From: Polyangiaceae bacterium
GTDB taxonomy: Bacteria > Myxococcota_A > Polyangia > Polyangiales > Polyangiaceae
Assembly: GCA_019637295.1 (NCBI GenBank)
Contig: JAHBVX010000007.1
Span: 1-64,000, forward strand
Reading direction: 5' to 3'
Length of the DNA stretch: 64,000 nt
Position 1 is the first letter of the stretch. Every line of letters begins with the position of its first letter. Below are positions 8,316 to 16,410 of this stretch, one piece after another. A program made the translations under genes and the position numbers. Under the pieces are notes generated by a model that saw only the letters and a program-made list of their open reading frames with translations, ran no database searches and had not been told where the DNA came from.

Positions 8316-11277
8316 AGTGCAGAAGTATCCGAAGCGACTGATCGAGGTCGACCTTCCGATCCGCAAGATCTCGGAGCACGCGCGGAAGGAGAAGGCGATC
8401 CGTCAGGGACATCTGTCGTCGCTGCACCTCTGGTGGGCCCGTCGCCCACTTGGAGCGTGCAGAGCCGTGACACTGGCTGCACTCCTTCCTGATCCGGCCG
8501 ACGCCCTTTGCCCGACATCCTTCAAAGTGGAGGCAGCCAAGGCACTCGACGTGTTTCGAGATCGACGTGGCGGACCGAAGCGTGACCTCAGCAATGAACT
8601 CGAACTCCGCGCCGCGCTCCTTAATTTCATCGCAGAGTTCGCAAACTGGGACGTTGCAAGCGAGCCGGACCACCTCGCGTTGAGCCGCCGTCTCGTCACA
8701 GCCGCGCGCGAGGTAGCCTTCCCGGATGCCGACCGCCCTCTCGTTTTCGATCCCTTTGCGGGAGGAGGGGCGATTCCGGTCGAGGCCCTACGCGTTGGGG
8801 CAGACGCGTATGCCTCCGATCTCAATCCCGTTGCCGTTCTGCTTAACAAGGTCGTCGAGGAGTACGTCCCGAAGTTTCAGGAGCGCCTTCCCGACGAGTT
8901 GGAGCGGTGGGGGGCTCGCGTTCGCGAGAAAGTGGAAGCGAAGGTCGGCCGCTTCTATCCGCGTGACAGCGACGGTGCGCAGCCGATCGCCTATCTCTGG
9001 GCGCGCACGATCCGATGCGAGGGCCCGGGTTGCGGAGCTGAACTGCCCTTGGTGCGTTCGCTCGCCCTCGCGAAGAAGTCCGACCGCGCATGTGCGCTGC
9101 GAATCAAACCGAACCGCAAGGACACGCGGCTCGAGTTCGAGCTTCTCCACGGGGATGCCGCGAAATCGGGTGGCGGTGAGGGCACGATCAAGAAGGGCTC
9201 CGCGCTCTGCCCTTTGTGTGGCTACACCACCCCGAACGCGCGGGTCCGCGCGCAGCTCGCCGAGCGCCGAGGTGGAGCGGCCGACGCGCGTCTCCTTGCG
9301 GTGGTGACGGTGCGCCCCACCACCCAGGGTCGCTTCTACCGGCTGCCAACCCCCCACGACGAGAAGCTGGCGACCGATGCGCGCACACACCTTCGGGACT
9401 TGGAGAAGGTCGGCGGCGCCTCAGTAATCCCGGACGAACCGATTCCCCCGGAGCGTCCCTCGCCCAACGCTCGTGGCCTCTCGGCGGTCACCCGGATGGG
9501 CGTGTCGACGTTCGGAGATCTATTCGCACCGAGGCAGGCCTTGGCGTTGGTCGCCTTCTCAGAGGCCATCCGCGAGGTCCACGCTGAGTTGTTGCGAGAC
9601 AATGGCGAGCTCGCGGATGCGATCGCGACGTTGCTGGCGTTCGCATTGGACAAGCAGGCCGACTTGGGGAACTCGTTTTGCCGGTGGGAGCCGGTCGCGC
9701 AATGCCCGCGGCAGCTCTTCGGTCGCCAAGCGATCCCCATCGTATGGGACTTCGCCGAAAGCAACCCGCTCGGAGACTCGAGTGGGTCGTGGACCGTTTT
9801 CGTGGACGGCATCGCCCGAGCGCTCCGAAGCATCGGCCATGCATGGCGTGCGGGCCATGTGGAACAGGCCAACGCTGCCCAGCATCCGCTTCCTGACGAC
9901 AGCGCGGCGGCCGTGATCACCGACCCGCCGTACTACGACGCCATTCCATACGCGGATCTCTCGGACTTCTTCTATGTCTGGCAGCGGCGCACGCTCGCCG
10001 GCATCCATCCGTCGCTCTTTCAGGATCGCCTCACGCCGAAAGACGAGGAGGCGATCTGGAATCCTGGTCGCGTCTACAGCCGCACAGGTAAGAAGAAGGA
10101 CGAGGCGTTCTACGAGCGCCAGATGGGCCGGGCACTCGCAGAGGCTCGCCGCATCGTGCGCCCTGATGGCATTGGTGTGGTCGTCTTCGCGCACAAGAGC
10201 ACCGCAGGATGGGAGGCGATCCTCGGTGCACTCATTGACGCAGGCTGGGTCGTGACGGCTTCTTGGCCGATCGACACCGAGAACACGTCGCGCATGAACG
10301 CAATGGGGACCGCCTCGTTGGCCTCCTCTGTTCACATCGTCTGTCGCCCACGCGAAAACCCGGACGGCACTGTTCGAGATGGCCAAGTCGGCGACTGGAG
10401 TGGAGTGTTGTCAGTACTCCAGCATCGAATTCACGAGTGGATGCCGCGTCTTTCTGCGGAAGGCGTCGTCGGTGCCGACGCGATCTTCGCCTGCCTCGGT
10501 CCCGCGCTGGAAGTGTTCTCTCGCTTCTCACGCGTCGAGCGCGCGTCGGGCGAGCGCGTGCTCCTGCGCGAGTATCTCGAACAGGTGTGGGCGGTGGTCT
10601 CGCATGAAGCGCTCTCATCGCTGTTCCGAGACGCTGACGTCTCGGGGCTTGAGCCGGACGCCCGTATCACGTCGATGTGGCTTTGGACGCTAAAACCGGC
10701 CGTGTCGACAGACGCTGGTACGGACGTCGCTGCCGACGAGGACGAGCCAGACGATGACGACGACGATTCGACCGACGGAGCCAAGGGCAAGGCCGGCTTC
10801 CATCTTGAGTTCGATGCGGCCCGGAAGATTGCGCAAGGGCTCGGCGCCCGACTCGATGAACTTGCCCATGTCGTCGAGGTGAAGGGCGAAAAGGCAAGGC
10901 TCCTCGCGGTTGTGGAACGCACGAAGCACCTGTTTGGCAAAGCCGAGCCGGGCCCCATAACGGCGAAAAAGGCCGCCAAGAAGAAGCAGATGACCCTCTT
11001 CGGTGATCTCGAAGAGGTCGCCGAGAAGCAGGGCTGGGGCGAGGTCGGCGCGCCCAAGGCGGCCACCACGACGCTCGATCGCGTTCACCAAGCGATGCTG
11101 CTGTTCGGCTCGGGACGCGGCGAGGCCCTCAAGCGCTTTCTGGTCGAGGAGGGCGTCGGCAGGCAGGCGCAGTTCTGGAAGCTCGCGCAGTCGCTCTCGG
11201 CGCTCTACCCCGGTGGCACGGACGAGAAGCGCTGGGTGGACGGCGTCCTCGCGCGAAAGAAGGGGCTCGGCTTCTGA
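8308..11277 (+). CDS. DUF1156 adenine-type DNA methyltransferase (first copy)
   Basis: 989 aa from GTG 8308, overlapping the helicase by 8 bp. An N-terminal DUF1156 segment (KYPKRLIEVDLPI...WWARRPLGACRA) is followed by the SAM-binding motif I DPFAGGGAIP at residues 148-157. Zinc-ribbon pairs CEGPGC and CPLCGY follow, and catalytic DPPYYDAIPYADLSDFFY begins at residue 539. DPPY with this order predicts N6-adenine (or N4-cytosine) methylation. A second DUF1156 methyltransferase of very similar sequence lies 1.6 kb downstream in the same operon. The protein probably marks host DNA for the helicase/ATPase machinery of this operon; the target motif cannot be read from sequence. Confidence 0.88.
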   Translation: MSEVQKYPKRLIEVDLPIRKISEHARKEKAIRQGHLSSLHLWWARRPLGACRAVTLAALLPDPADALCPTSFKVEAAKALDVFRDRRGGPKRDLSNELELRAALLNFIAEFANWDVASEPDHLALSRRLVTAAREVAFPDADRPLVFDPFAGGGAIPVEALRVGADAYASDLNPVAVLLNKVVEEYVPKFQERLPDELERWGARVREKVEAKVGRFYPRDSDGAQPIAYLWARTIRCEGPGCGAELPLVRSLALAKKSDRACALRIKPNRKDTRLEFELLHGDAAKSGGGEGTIKKGSALCPLCGYTTPNARVRAQLAERRGGAADARLLAVVTVRPTTQGRFYRLPTPHDEKLATDARTHLRDLEKVGGASVIPDEPIPPERPSPNARGLSAVTRMGVSTFGDLFAPRQALALVAFSEAIREVHAELLRDNGELADAIATLLAFALDKQADLGNSFCRWEPVAQCPRQLFGRQAIPIVWDFAESNPLGDSSGSWTVFVDGIARALRSIGHAWRAGHVEQANAAQHPLPDDSAAAVITDPPYYDAIPYADLSDFFYVWQRRTLAGIHPSLFQDRLTPKDEEAIWNPGRVYSRTGKKKDEAFYERQMGRALAEARRIVRPDGIGVVVFAHKSTAGWEAILGALIDAGWVVTASWPIDTENTSRMNAMGTASLASSVHIVCRPRENPDGTVRDGQVGDWSGVLSVLQHRIHEWMPRLSAEGVVGADAIFACLGPALEVFSRFSRVERASGERVLLREYLEQVWAVVSHEALSSLFRDADVSGLEPDARITSMWLWTLKPAVSTDAGTDVAADEDEPDDDDDDSTDGAKGKAGFHLEFDAARKIAQGLGARLDELAHVVEVKGEKARLLAVVERTKHLFGKAEPGPITAKKAAKKKQMTLFGDLEEVAEKQGWGEVGAPKAATTTLDRVHQAMLLFGSGRGEALKRFLVEEGVGRQAQFWKLAQSLSALYPGGTDEKRWVDGVLARKKGLGF

Positions 11278-11279
11278 CG

Positions 11280-12773
11280 ATGGCGACCAAGCGCTTCGAT
11301 CCCAGAAAGCTCATGGAGCTGGCCGTCGACGTGATGGTCCGATCGACGCAGGAGCCGCGCGGCGACGGCAAGGCGAGCCCGCTTGTCGGCGCCGTGCTCT
11401 GGAACGACGGCGTGACCGACACCGCGAGCCGCAGCGAGCTTCGCGACGGCGACCACGCGGAGTTCACGCTCCTCGAGCGGAAGCACCGGAGCGACAAGCT
11501 CGACAACGCCGTCCTCTTCAGCACCCTCGAACCCTGCGCCCCCGGCGCGCGCAAGCACCCGAAGCTCTCCTGCGCCGAGCGCATCGTACTCGCCCGCATC
11601 AAGGAGATCTGGGTCGGCGTCGAAGATCCCGATCCGACCGTCGACCGCAAGGGCATCAAGTACCTCCAGGACAGCGGCGTGAAGGTGCACATGTTCGATC
11701 GCGATCTGCAGGAGCGCATCCGCGATACGAACCGCGAATTCATCGCGCAGGCCGAGGTGCGCGCGGCAGCAGTACGCGAAGGCGGCGGCAAGCAGCCCGC
11801 ATCGCTGTCCGAGTTCGAGGGCCCCCAGCGCGGCGCGACCCTCGACGATCTCGATCCCACTGCGCTGAAGGAGTACCGCGCGACGTTCGACAAGGGCACG
11901 CGCACGGTCCCCGAGTTCCACAAGCGCCTCGCGCAGCAGGGGATCCTCGTCGAGCAAAAGGGCAAGTTCGTTCCGAGCGGCTTTGGCACGCTGCTCTTCG
12001 GCAAACAGCCGCGCGAGCTGCTCCTGCAGGCGGGGCTGCTCGGCACGATCACCTACGAAGACGGCCGCGAGGAGCCGCGCGACTTCGTCGGCCCCGCCAT
12101 CGAGGCTCCCGACCAGGCCATCGCCTGGTTGAAGGACAAGCTGCCGAACCCGATCTCGCGCACGTCGGCCAAGCGCAAGGAGGTCCGCGAGACCTTCTAC
12201 GAGCTGCTGCGCGAGGGCATCGTCAACGCGCTCGTGCATCGCGACTACGCGATCAAGGGCGCTAAGTGCCAGCTCATCGCCAGCCAGCACAAGGTCGTCG
12301 TAATGAGCCCGGGCGCGCCCGTCGAGCCGATCACGATGAAACAGCTCGAGGCATTCGACGCGCCGATGCTGAGCCGCAACCCGGTGATGCACTTCGTCTT
12401 CGGTAAGATGAAGCTCGCCGAGGAGCGTGGGCTCGGCCTGCGGTCGATGCGCGAGCGGGCGTCCGCTGCGGGGCTGCCGTTGCCCTCGTACACGTACAAG
12501 GCGCCGTACGTCGTGCTCACGATGTACCCGGACGCTGCCTCGGTCACGGCTGACGTCAGCGACAACAAGGCACTCGCCGAGCTGAGCGACGCGGAGCGCG
12601 TGGGCTGGGCGTGGCTCGTCACCCGCGAGCGCGCCACGTCGCCGGAGTACCAAGAGGCGCTGGAGCTCCCCAACCGCACGGCGCTCAACCACCTCAAGCG
12701 GATGACCGAGCTTGGACTGCTTCGTCGGGTCGGCGCGGGCCGGGCGACCTACTACGAGGTGGTGCGCCCATGA
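11280..12773 (+). CDS. Cytidine-deaminase-like / GHKL ATPase / winged-HTH fusion
   Basis: 497 aa, 2 bp after the methyltransferase stop. Residues 1-150 look like a zinc-dependent cytidine/deoxycytidylate or RibD-type deaminase: HAE at 59-61 and PC(86)...C(98) give the three zinc ligands and the catalytic Glu61. A middle region around 310-420 has a GHKL-type ATP-binding motif (REGIVNALVHRDY, later GLGLRSMRERA), as in AlbA_2/RecG-like regulators. The C-terminus is a winged helix (ALNHLKRMTELGLLRRVGAGRATYYEV). The deaminase residues are intact, so nucleotide or base deamination is plausible. The GHKL-HTH part looks regulatory. Whether it is an effector, a nucleotide sensor or a regulator between two methyltransferases is unknown. 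Confidence 0.75.
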   Translation: MATKRFDPRKLMELAVDVMVRSTQEPRGDGKASPLVGAVLWNDGVTDTASRSELRDGDHAEFTLLERKHRSDKLDNAVLFSTLEPCAPGARKHPKLSCAERIVLARIKEIWVGVEDPDPTVDRKGIKYLQDSGVKVHMFDRDLQERIRDTNREFIAQAEVRAAAVREGGGKQPASLSEFEGPQRGATLDDLDPTALKEYRATFDKGTRTVPEFHKRLAQQGILVEQKGKFVPSGFGTLLFGKQPRELLLQAGLLGTITYEDGREEPRDFVGPAIEAPDQAIAWLKDKLPNPISRTSAKRKEVRETFYELLREGIVNALVHRDYAIKGAKCQLIASQHKVVVMSPGAPVEPITMKQLEAFDAPMLSRNPVMHFVFGKMKLAEERGLGLRSMRERASAAGLPLPSYTYKAPYVVLTMYPDAASVTADVSDNKALAELSDAERVGWAWLVTRERATSPEYQEALELPNRTALNHLKRMTELGLLRRVGAGRATYYEVVRP

Positions 12774-12910
12774 AATCCCGCCATGAATCTCGCCACGATG
12801 GCGAGATAACTGAGAAGCAGGCGCGGCCGCGGAAGTATCCCGCCATGAATCCCGCCACGATGGCGGGATTCCGGCTCGCAGCAGTCCCGCTCGTGGAGGC
12901 GCCCCGGTGA
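12770..12910 (+). CDS. Small coupled ORF (46 aa) between deaminase and second methyltransferase
   Basis: ATG 12770 overlaps the upstream stop (ATGA), and its TGA (12908-12910) overlaps the ATG of the second methyltransferase (TGATG). Coupling on both sides is what one expects of a translated ORF. The predicted peptide contains a repeated SRHESRHDGE / NPATMAGF pattern produced by the two DNA hairpins described separately. No family is recognised. It could equally be an untranslated spacer that happens to be open; the coupling is the only argument for it. Confidence 0.4.
   Translation: MKSRHESRHDGEITEKQARPRKYPAMNPATMAGFRLAAVPLVEAPR
12774..12871. repeat. Two tandem hairpin units in the operon spacer
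   Basis: Two related units begin with AATCCCGCCATGAAT (12774) and TATCCCGCCATGAAT (12836). Each ends in a perfect hairpin with the same ACGAT loop: ATCTCGCC/GGCGAGAT at 12787-12807 and GAATCCCGCC/GGCGGGATTC at 12847-12871. The arms differ between units (CTC versus CCC) but each keeps full pairing, i.e. compensatory changes, which argues for selection on structure or on a dimeric protein site. It sits directly after a gene whose product ends in a winged helix. Confidence 0.7.
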
Positions 12911-15807
12911 TGCTCGCGACCGAGACCTACCCGCGCCGGCTCATCGAGGTCGATCTCCCGATCGCCCAGGTGTCCGAACACGCGCGCAACGGGCGTTCGG
13001 TCCATCACGGCCACATCACCGCGATCCACATCTGGTGGGCGCGCAAGCCCCTGCCGTCGTGCCGCGCAGCCGCCCTGGCTGCCTCGCTCATCGATCCGCT
13101 CGATCCCGCGTGCCCCGACGCGTTCAAGGCGCAGGCCCGCGACGTCCTCGGGCAGCTCTACGGCACGCCGTTCAGCGGCGACGGCGAGGCGCTCAGGCGC
13201 GGGCTGCTCCGGCTCGTCTCTGACTTCGCGTCGTGGCAGCGCGCTACCGACCCGGCCTTCCGCGACGCCGCGCGCTCGCTCGCATCGTCCGCGCACGCCT
13301 CGTTGTTCGACAGCGGTCCCTCGTTCCTGGCCGATCCGTTCTGCGGTGGCGGCTCGATTCCGCTCGAGGGCCTGCGCCTCGGCACGACGTCCTACGCTTC
13401 CGACCTGAACCCGGTCGCGACGCTCATCAGCAAGGTCACTCTCGAGTACGTCCAGCAGTTCGGGGAGCAGCTCTTCACCGAGGTAACGCGCTGCGGCACG
13501 CAGATCACGAAGCAATCGCGTGAGGAGCTGCAGCAGTTCTACCCCGTCGCGACGGGCGCAGGCGCGCAGATGCCCGTGGCGTACATCTCGTTCCGCCGCA
13601 TTCAGTGCGAGGGTCCGAGGTGTGGCGCCGACGTGGTGCTCACCAGCAAGTTCCACCTGTCGCGCCGTGGCGAACGGACCATCGGCCTCAAGCTTGCGGG
13701 CTGGGATGGAGCGACGCCGAGGTTCGAGATCGCCGAAGGCAGCCTGCGGTCGTTTCCCGAGCCGACGGTTCGGCGTGGCGCCGCGACCTGCCTGAAGTGC
13801 GGCTACACGATCCCGGTCGAGCATGTGCGCGAACAGCTCACCGCACGCTCGGGTGGTGCGCCCTCCGCGCTACTTGTTGCCGTAGCCATCGGCGGGGCCT
13901 CTGGGGAGCGCTCCTTCCGCGCGCCGACCGACGAGGACCACGTCGCGCTGGCAGCGGCCTCGAAGGCCCTGGCCGAGCTCGAGCGGACCCAAGGTGACGA
14001 GCTTCCGAGCGAGCCGCTCCCGCCCATCGGTACGCTCGGCTTCCGCGTGCAGCGCTACGGCATGGTCCGCTGGCGCGATCTCTTCACGCCGCGCCAGCTC
14101 CTGACGCTCACGACGCTCGCGCGTCTCGTGCGCGAGGCGATGCCCGAGGACCGCACACCAAACGGCCTCGGCGTCGCCGTACGCTCGTGCCTCGCGCTCG
14201 CGGTCGATCGCCTCTGCGACTACCAGAACACCGGCTGCTCCTGGAACCCGAGCGGCTCGGCGCTACCGCATCTGTTCACGCGGCAGGCGCTGCCGATCAT
14301 CTGGGACTACGGCGAGGCGAACCCGCTCGCGTCCTCGTCGGGCTCGTGGTCGGGCGCGGTCGAGCACGTCGTTCGTGGTCTGCGCAACGCGCACGTCACA
14401 GCGGGCGGCCACGGCGCCGACGTCGGCATGGCCTCGGCGAGCCACCACCCGCTGCCGACAGACTGCGCGCATATCCTCATCACCGATCCGCCCTACTACG
14501 ACGCCATCCCCTACGCGGACCTCTCGGACTTCTTCTACGTGTGGCTGCGGCGCATGCTCGGCAGCGACCACCCGGAGCTGTTCAGGACCGCGCTCGTGCC
14601 GCGCGAGAACGAAGCGATCGTCAACCCGGTCGCCGGCAAGGACCGCGACTACTACCGGCGCATCATGACCGCTGCGCTCGCCGAGGCGCGGCGTGTGACG
14701 CGTCCCGATGGCATCGGCGTCATCATCTTCGCGCACAAGTCGACGAGCGGTTGGGAGGACCTCCTCGCCGCGATGATCGACGCAGGTTGGATTATCACAG
14801 CCTCGTGGCCCATCGACACGGAGAACGCCTCGCGTCTGCGCGCGAGGAACTCGGCGGTTCTCGGATCGTCGATCCACCTCGTGTGCCGCCCACGCGAGCA
14901 TCGCGACGGACGCCTCATCGTGGACACGGTGGGTGACTGGCGCGACATCCTCTCAGCCCTCCCGAAGCGCATCGCTGAGTGGATGCCCCGGCTCGCCCGC
15001 GAGGGCATCGTCGGCGCCGACGCGATCTTCGCGTGCCTCGGCCCCGCGCTGGAGCTGTTCTCGCGCTACGCCCGCGTCGAAAAAGTCTCCGGCGCGGTCG
15101 TTCCCCTGGAGGAGTATCTGGAGCAGGTCTGGGCGACGGTCTCGCGTGAAGCCCTCGCGATGATCTTCGACGAGGCCGAAACCACAGGTCTCGAAGAGGA
15201 CGCGCGCATCACTGCGATGTGGCTCTGGACGCTCGCGGGTCCGGGCTCCTCGAGGGGCTCGGAAGCCGAAGACGACGAGCCGGCTGGCGATGACCAGAGC
15301 GCCGATGGCGAAGGAACGCTGGCCGGTTTCAGCCTCGAGTACGACGCCGCCCGCAAGATTGCCCAAGGGCTCGGCGCGCGTCTCGAAGCCCTCGACCACG
15401 TCGTTGAGGTGAAGGGCGAGACCGCGCGCCTTCTCGCCGTTGCCGAGCGCACGAAGTACCTCTTCGGCGCTGCCGAAGAGGTTCCCGCGCCGAAGCGGTC
15501 GTCGAAGAAGAAGCAGATGTCGCTCTTCGCGGAGCTGGAACATGCTGCCGAGGAGCAGGGCTGGGGTGACGTCGGCTCGCCCAAGGCAGGCGCCACGTCG
15601 CTCGACCGCGTCCATCAGGCGATGTTGCTCTTCGCCTCCGGGCGCGGTGAGGCGCTGAAGCGCTTCCTGGTGCAGGAGGGCGTCGGCCAAGGCCCGCTGT
15701 TCTGGAAGCTCGCCCAATCGTTCTCGGCCCTCTACCCAAGCGGCTCCGATGAGAAGCGCTGGGTCGATGGCGTGCTCGCGCGCAAGAAGGGGCTGGGCTT
15801 CGGATGA
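12910..15807 (+). CDS. DUF1156 adenine-type DNA methyltransferase (second copy)
   Basis: 965 aa from ATG 12910, chosen for its TGATG coupling to the small ORF and the GGAGG at 12895-12899; GTG 12907 is the alternative. The layout matches the first copy: LIEVDLPIAQVSEHAR and IWWARKPLPSCRA at the N-terminus, motif I DPFCGGGSIP near residue 142, zinc ribbon CEGPRC...CLKCGY, and DPPYYDAIPYADLSDFFY near 526. The two copies share long identical runs in the catalytic core and C-terminus but differ in the middle (probable target-recognition) parts. This suggests different sequence specificity rather than redundancy. The stop overlaps the next ATG. Confidence 0.88.
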   Translation: MLATETYPRRLIEVDLPIAQVSEHARNGRSVHHGHITAIHIWWARKPLPSCRAAALAASLIDPLDPACPDAFKAQARDVLGQLYGTPFSGDGEALRRGLLRLVSDFASWQRATDPAFRDAARSLASSAHASLFDSGPSFLADPFCGGGSIPLEGLRLGTTSYASDLNPVATLISKVTLEYVQQFGEQLFTEVTRCGTQITKQSREELQQFYPVATGAGAQMPVAYISFRRIQCEGPRCGADVVLTSKFHLSRRGERTIGLKLAGWDGATPRFEIAEGSLRSFPEPTVRRGAATCLKCGYTIPVEHVREQLTARSGGAPSALLVAVAIGGASGERSFRAPTDEDHVALAAASKALAELERTQGDELPSEPLPPIGTLGFRVQRYGMVRWRDLFTPRQLLTLTTLARLVREAMPEDRTPNGLGVAVRSCLALAVDRLCDYQNTGCSWNPSGSALPHLFTRQALPIIWDYGEANPLASSSGSWSGAVEHVVRGLRNAHVTAGGHGADVGMASASHHPLPTDCAHILITDPPYYDAIPYADLSDFFYVWLRRMLGSDHPELFRTALVPRENEAIVNPVAGKDRDYYRRIMTAALAEARRVTRPDGIGVIIFAHKSTSGWEDLLAAMIDAGWIITASWPIDTENASRLRARNSAVLGSSIHLVCRPREHRDGRLIVDTVGDWRDILSALPKRIAEWMPRLAREGIVGADAIFACLGPALELFSRYARVEKVSGAVVPLEEYLEQVWATVSREALAMIFDEAETTGLEEDARITAMWLWTLAGPGSSRGSEAEDDEPAGDDQSADGEGTLAGFSLEYDAARKIAQGLGARLEALDHVVEVKGETARLLAVAERTKYLFGAAEEVPAPKRSSKKKQMSLFAELEHAAEEQGWGDVGSPKAGATSLDRVHQAMLLFASGRGEALKRFLVQEGVGQGPLFWKLAQSFSALYPSGSDEKRWVDGVLARKKGLGFG

Positions 15808-16397
15808 GTGCGCTGGCCACCAAATGGGCGTCGCACTTCTTCGAGACTCTCGGAGACGACCGGCTCGCCACCGACGAGCTTCGGGATGCCTCAGTGCGCT
15901 CCGACCTCGCGAGGTGGACGTCGGCGCTCACGAGCCTGGTCGTGCGCTCGTTCGAGACGATGGGCTGGGCGGCCGCTGGCAAGGGCCACCGCTGCGCGGT
16001 CCTACCCGTGAAGCGCAACGAGTACCTCTCGCAAGACGTGATGGCGTTCTCGACGCCGGGCGAGGGCTGGCGCTTCCCGCTCGCGGTGTGCGAGCTCGAG
16101 AACTCGGCGGACGCGGACCTCGTCGCCTACTCGCTGTGGAAGGTGCTCTGCGTTCGGTGCGGTCTGCGCGTTGTCTTCTGCTACCGGCCCGACGCCGCAG
16201 ACGGCCCTGCGTTCGTCGCGTCGCTCGCGGGCGCAGTGGTCGAGGCAATGCCCATCGCCGAGCGCGCGTCGCTCGACGGCGAGACGCTGGTGATCGTCGG
16301 CTCGCGCAACGACGCGGGGACCTTCCCCTACGGATTCTTTCAGGCGTGGAAGCTCAACTCCAACACGGGGCGTTTCGAGCGCTTCGCGCGGCAGTGA
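15804..16397 (+). CDS. Conserved small protein of the DUF499/DUF1156 operon, possibly DUF3780-like
   Basis: 197 aa starting inside the methyltransferase stop (ATGA) and ending 13 bp before the DUF499 gene. I do not recognise a definite domain. Its position between a DUF1156 methyltransferase and a DUF499 ATPase is where DUF3780 proteins are usually found, so that is the best guess. Visible features are a compact alpha/beta composition, the run AVCELENSADADLVAYSLWK followed by VLCVRCGLRVVFCYR, and no signal peptide or membrane helix. The E-x-N...W pattern faintly resembles nuclease-fold accessory proteins, but no catalytic set can be assigned. Confidence 0.65.
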   Translation: MSALATKWASHFFETLGDDRLATDELRDASVRSDLARWTSALTSLVVRSFETMGWAAAGKGHRCAVLPVKRNEYLSQDVMAFSTPGEGWRFPLAVCELENSADADLVAYSLWKVLCVRCGLRVVFCYRPDAADGPAFVASLAGAVVEAMPIAERASLDGETLVIVGSRNDAGTFPYGFFQAWKLNSNTGRFERFARQ

Positions 16398-16410
16398 AAG
16401 TGAGAAGAAC

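Noticed and set aside
12774-12871. CRISPR-like repeat pair
   Set aside because: Only two units, each a hairpin with a fixed loop, inside an operon spacer; no cas genes.
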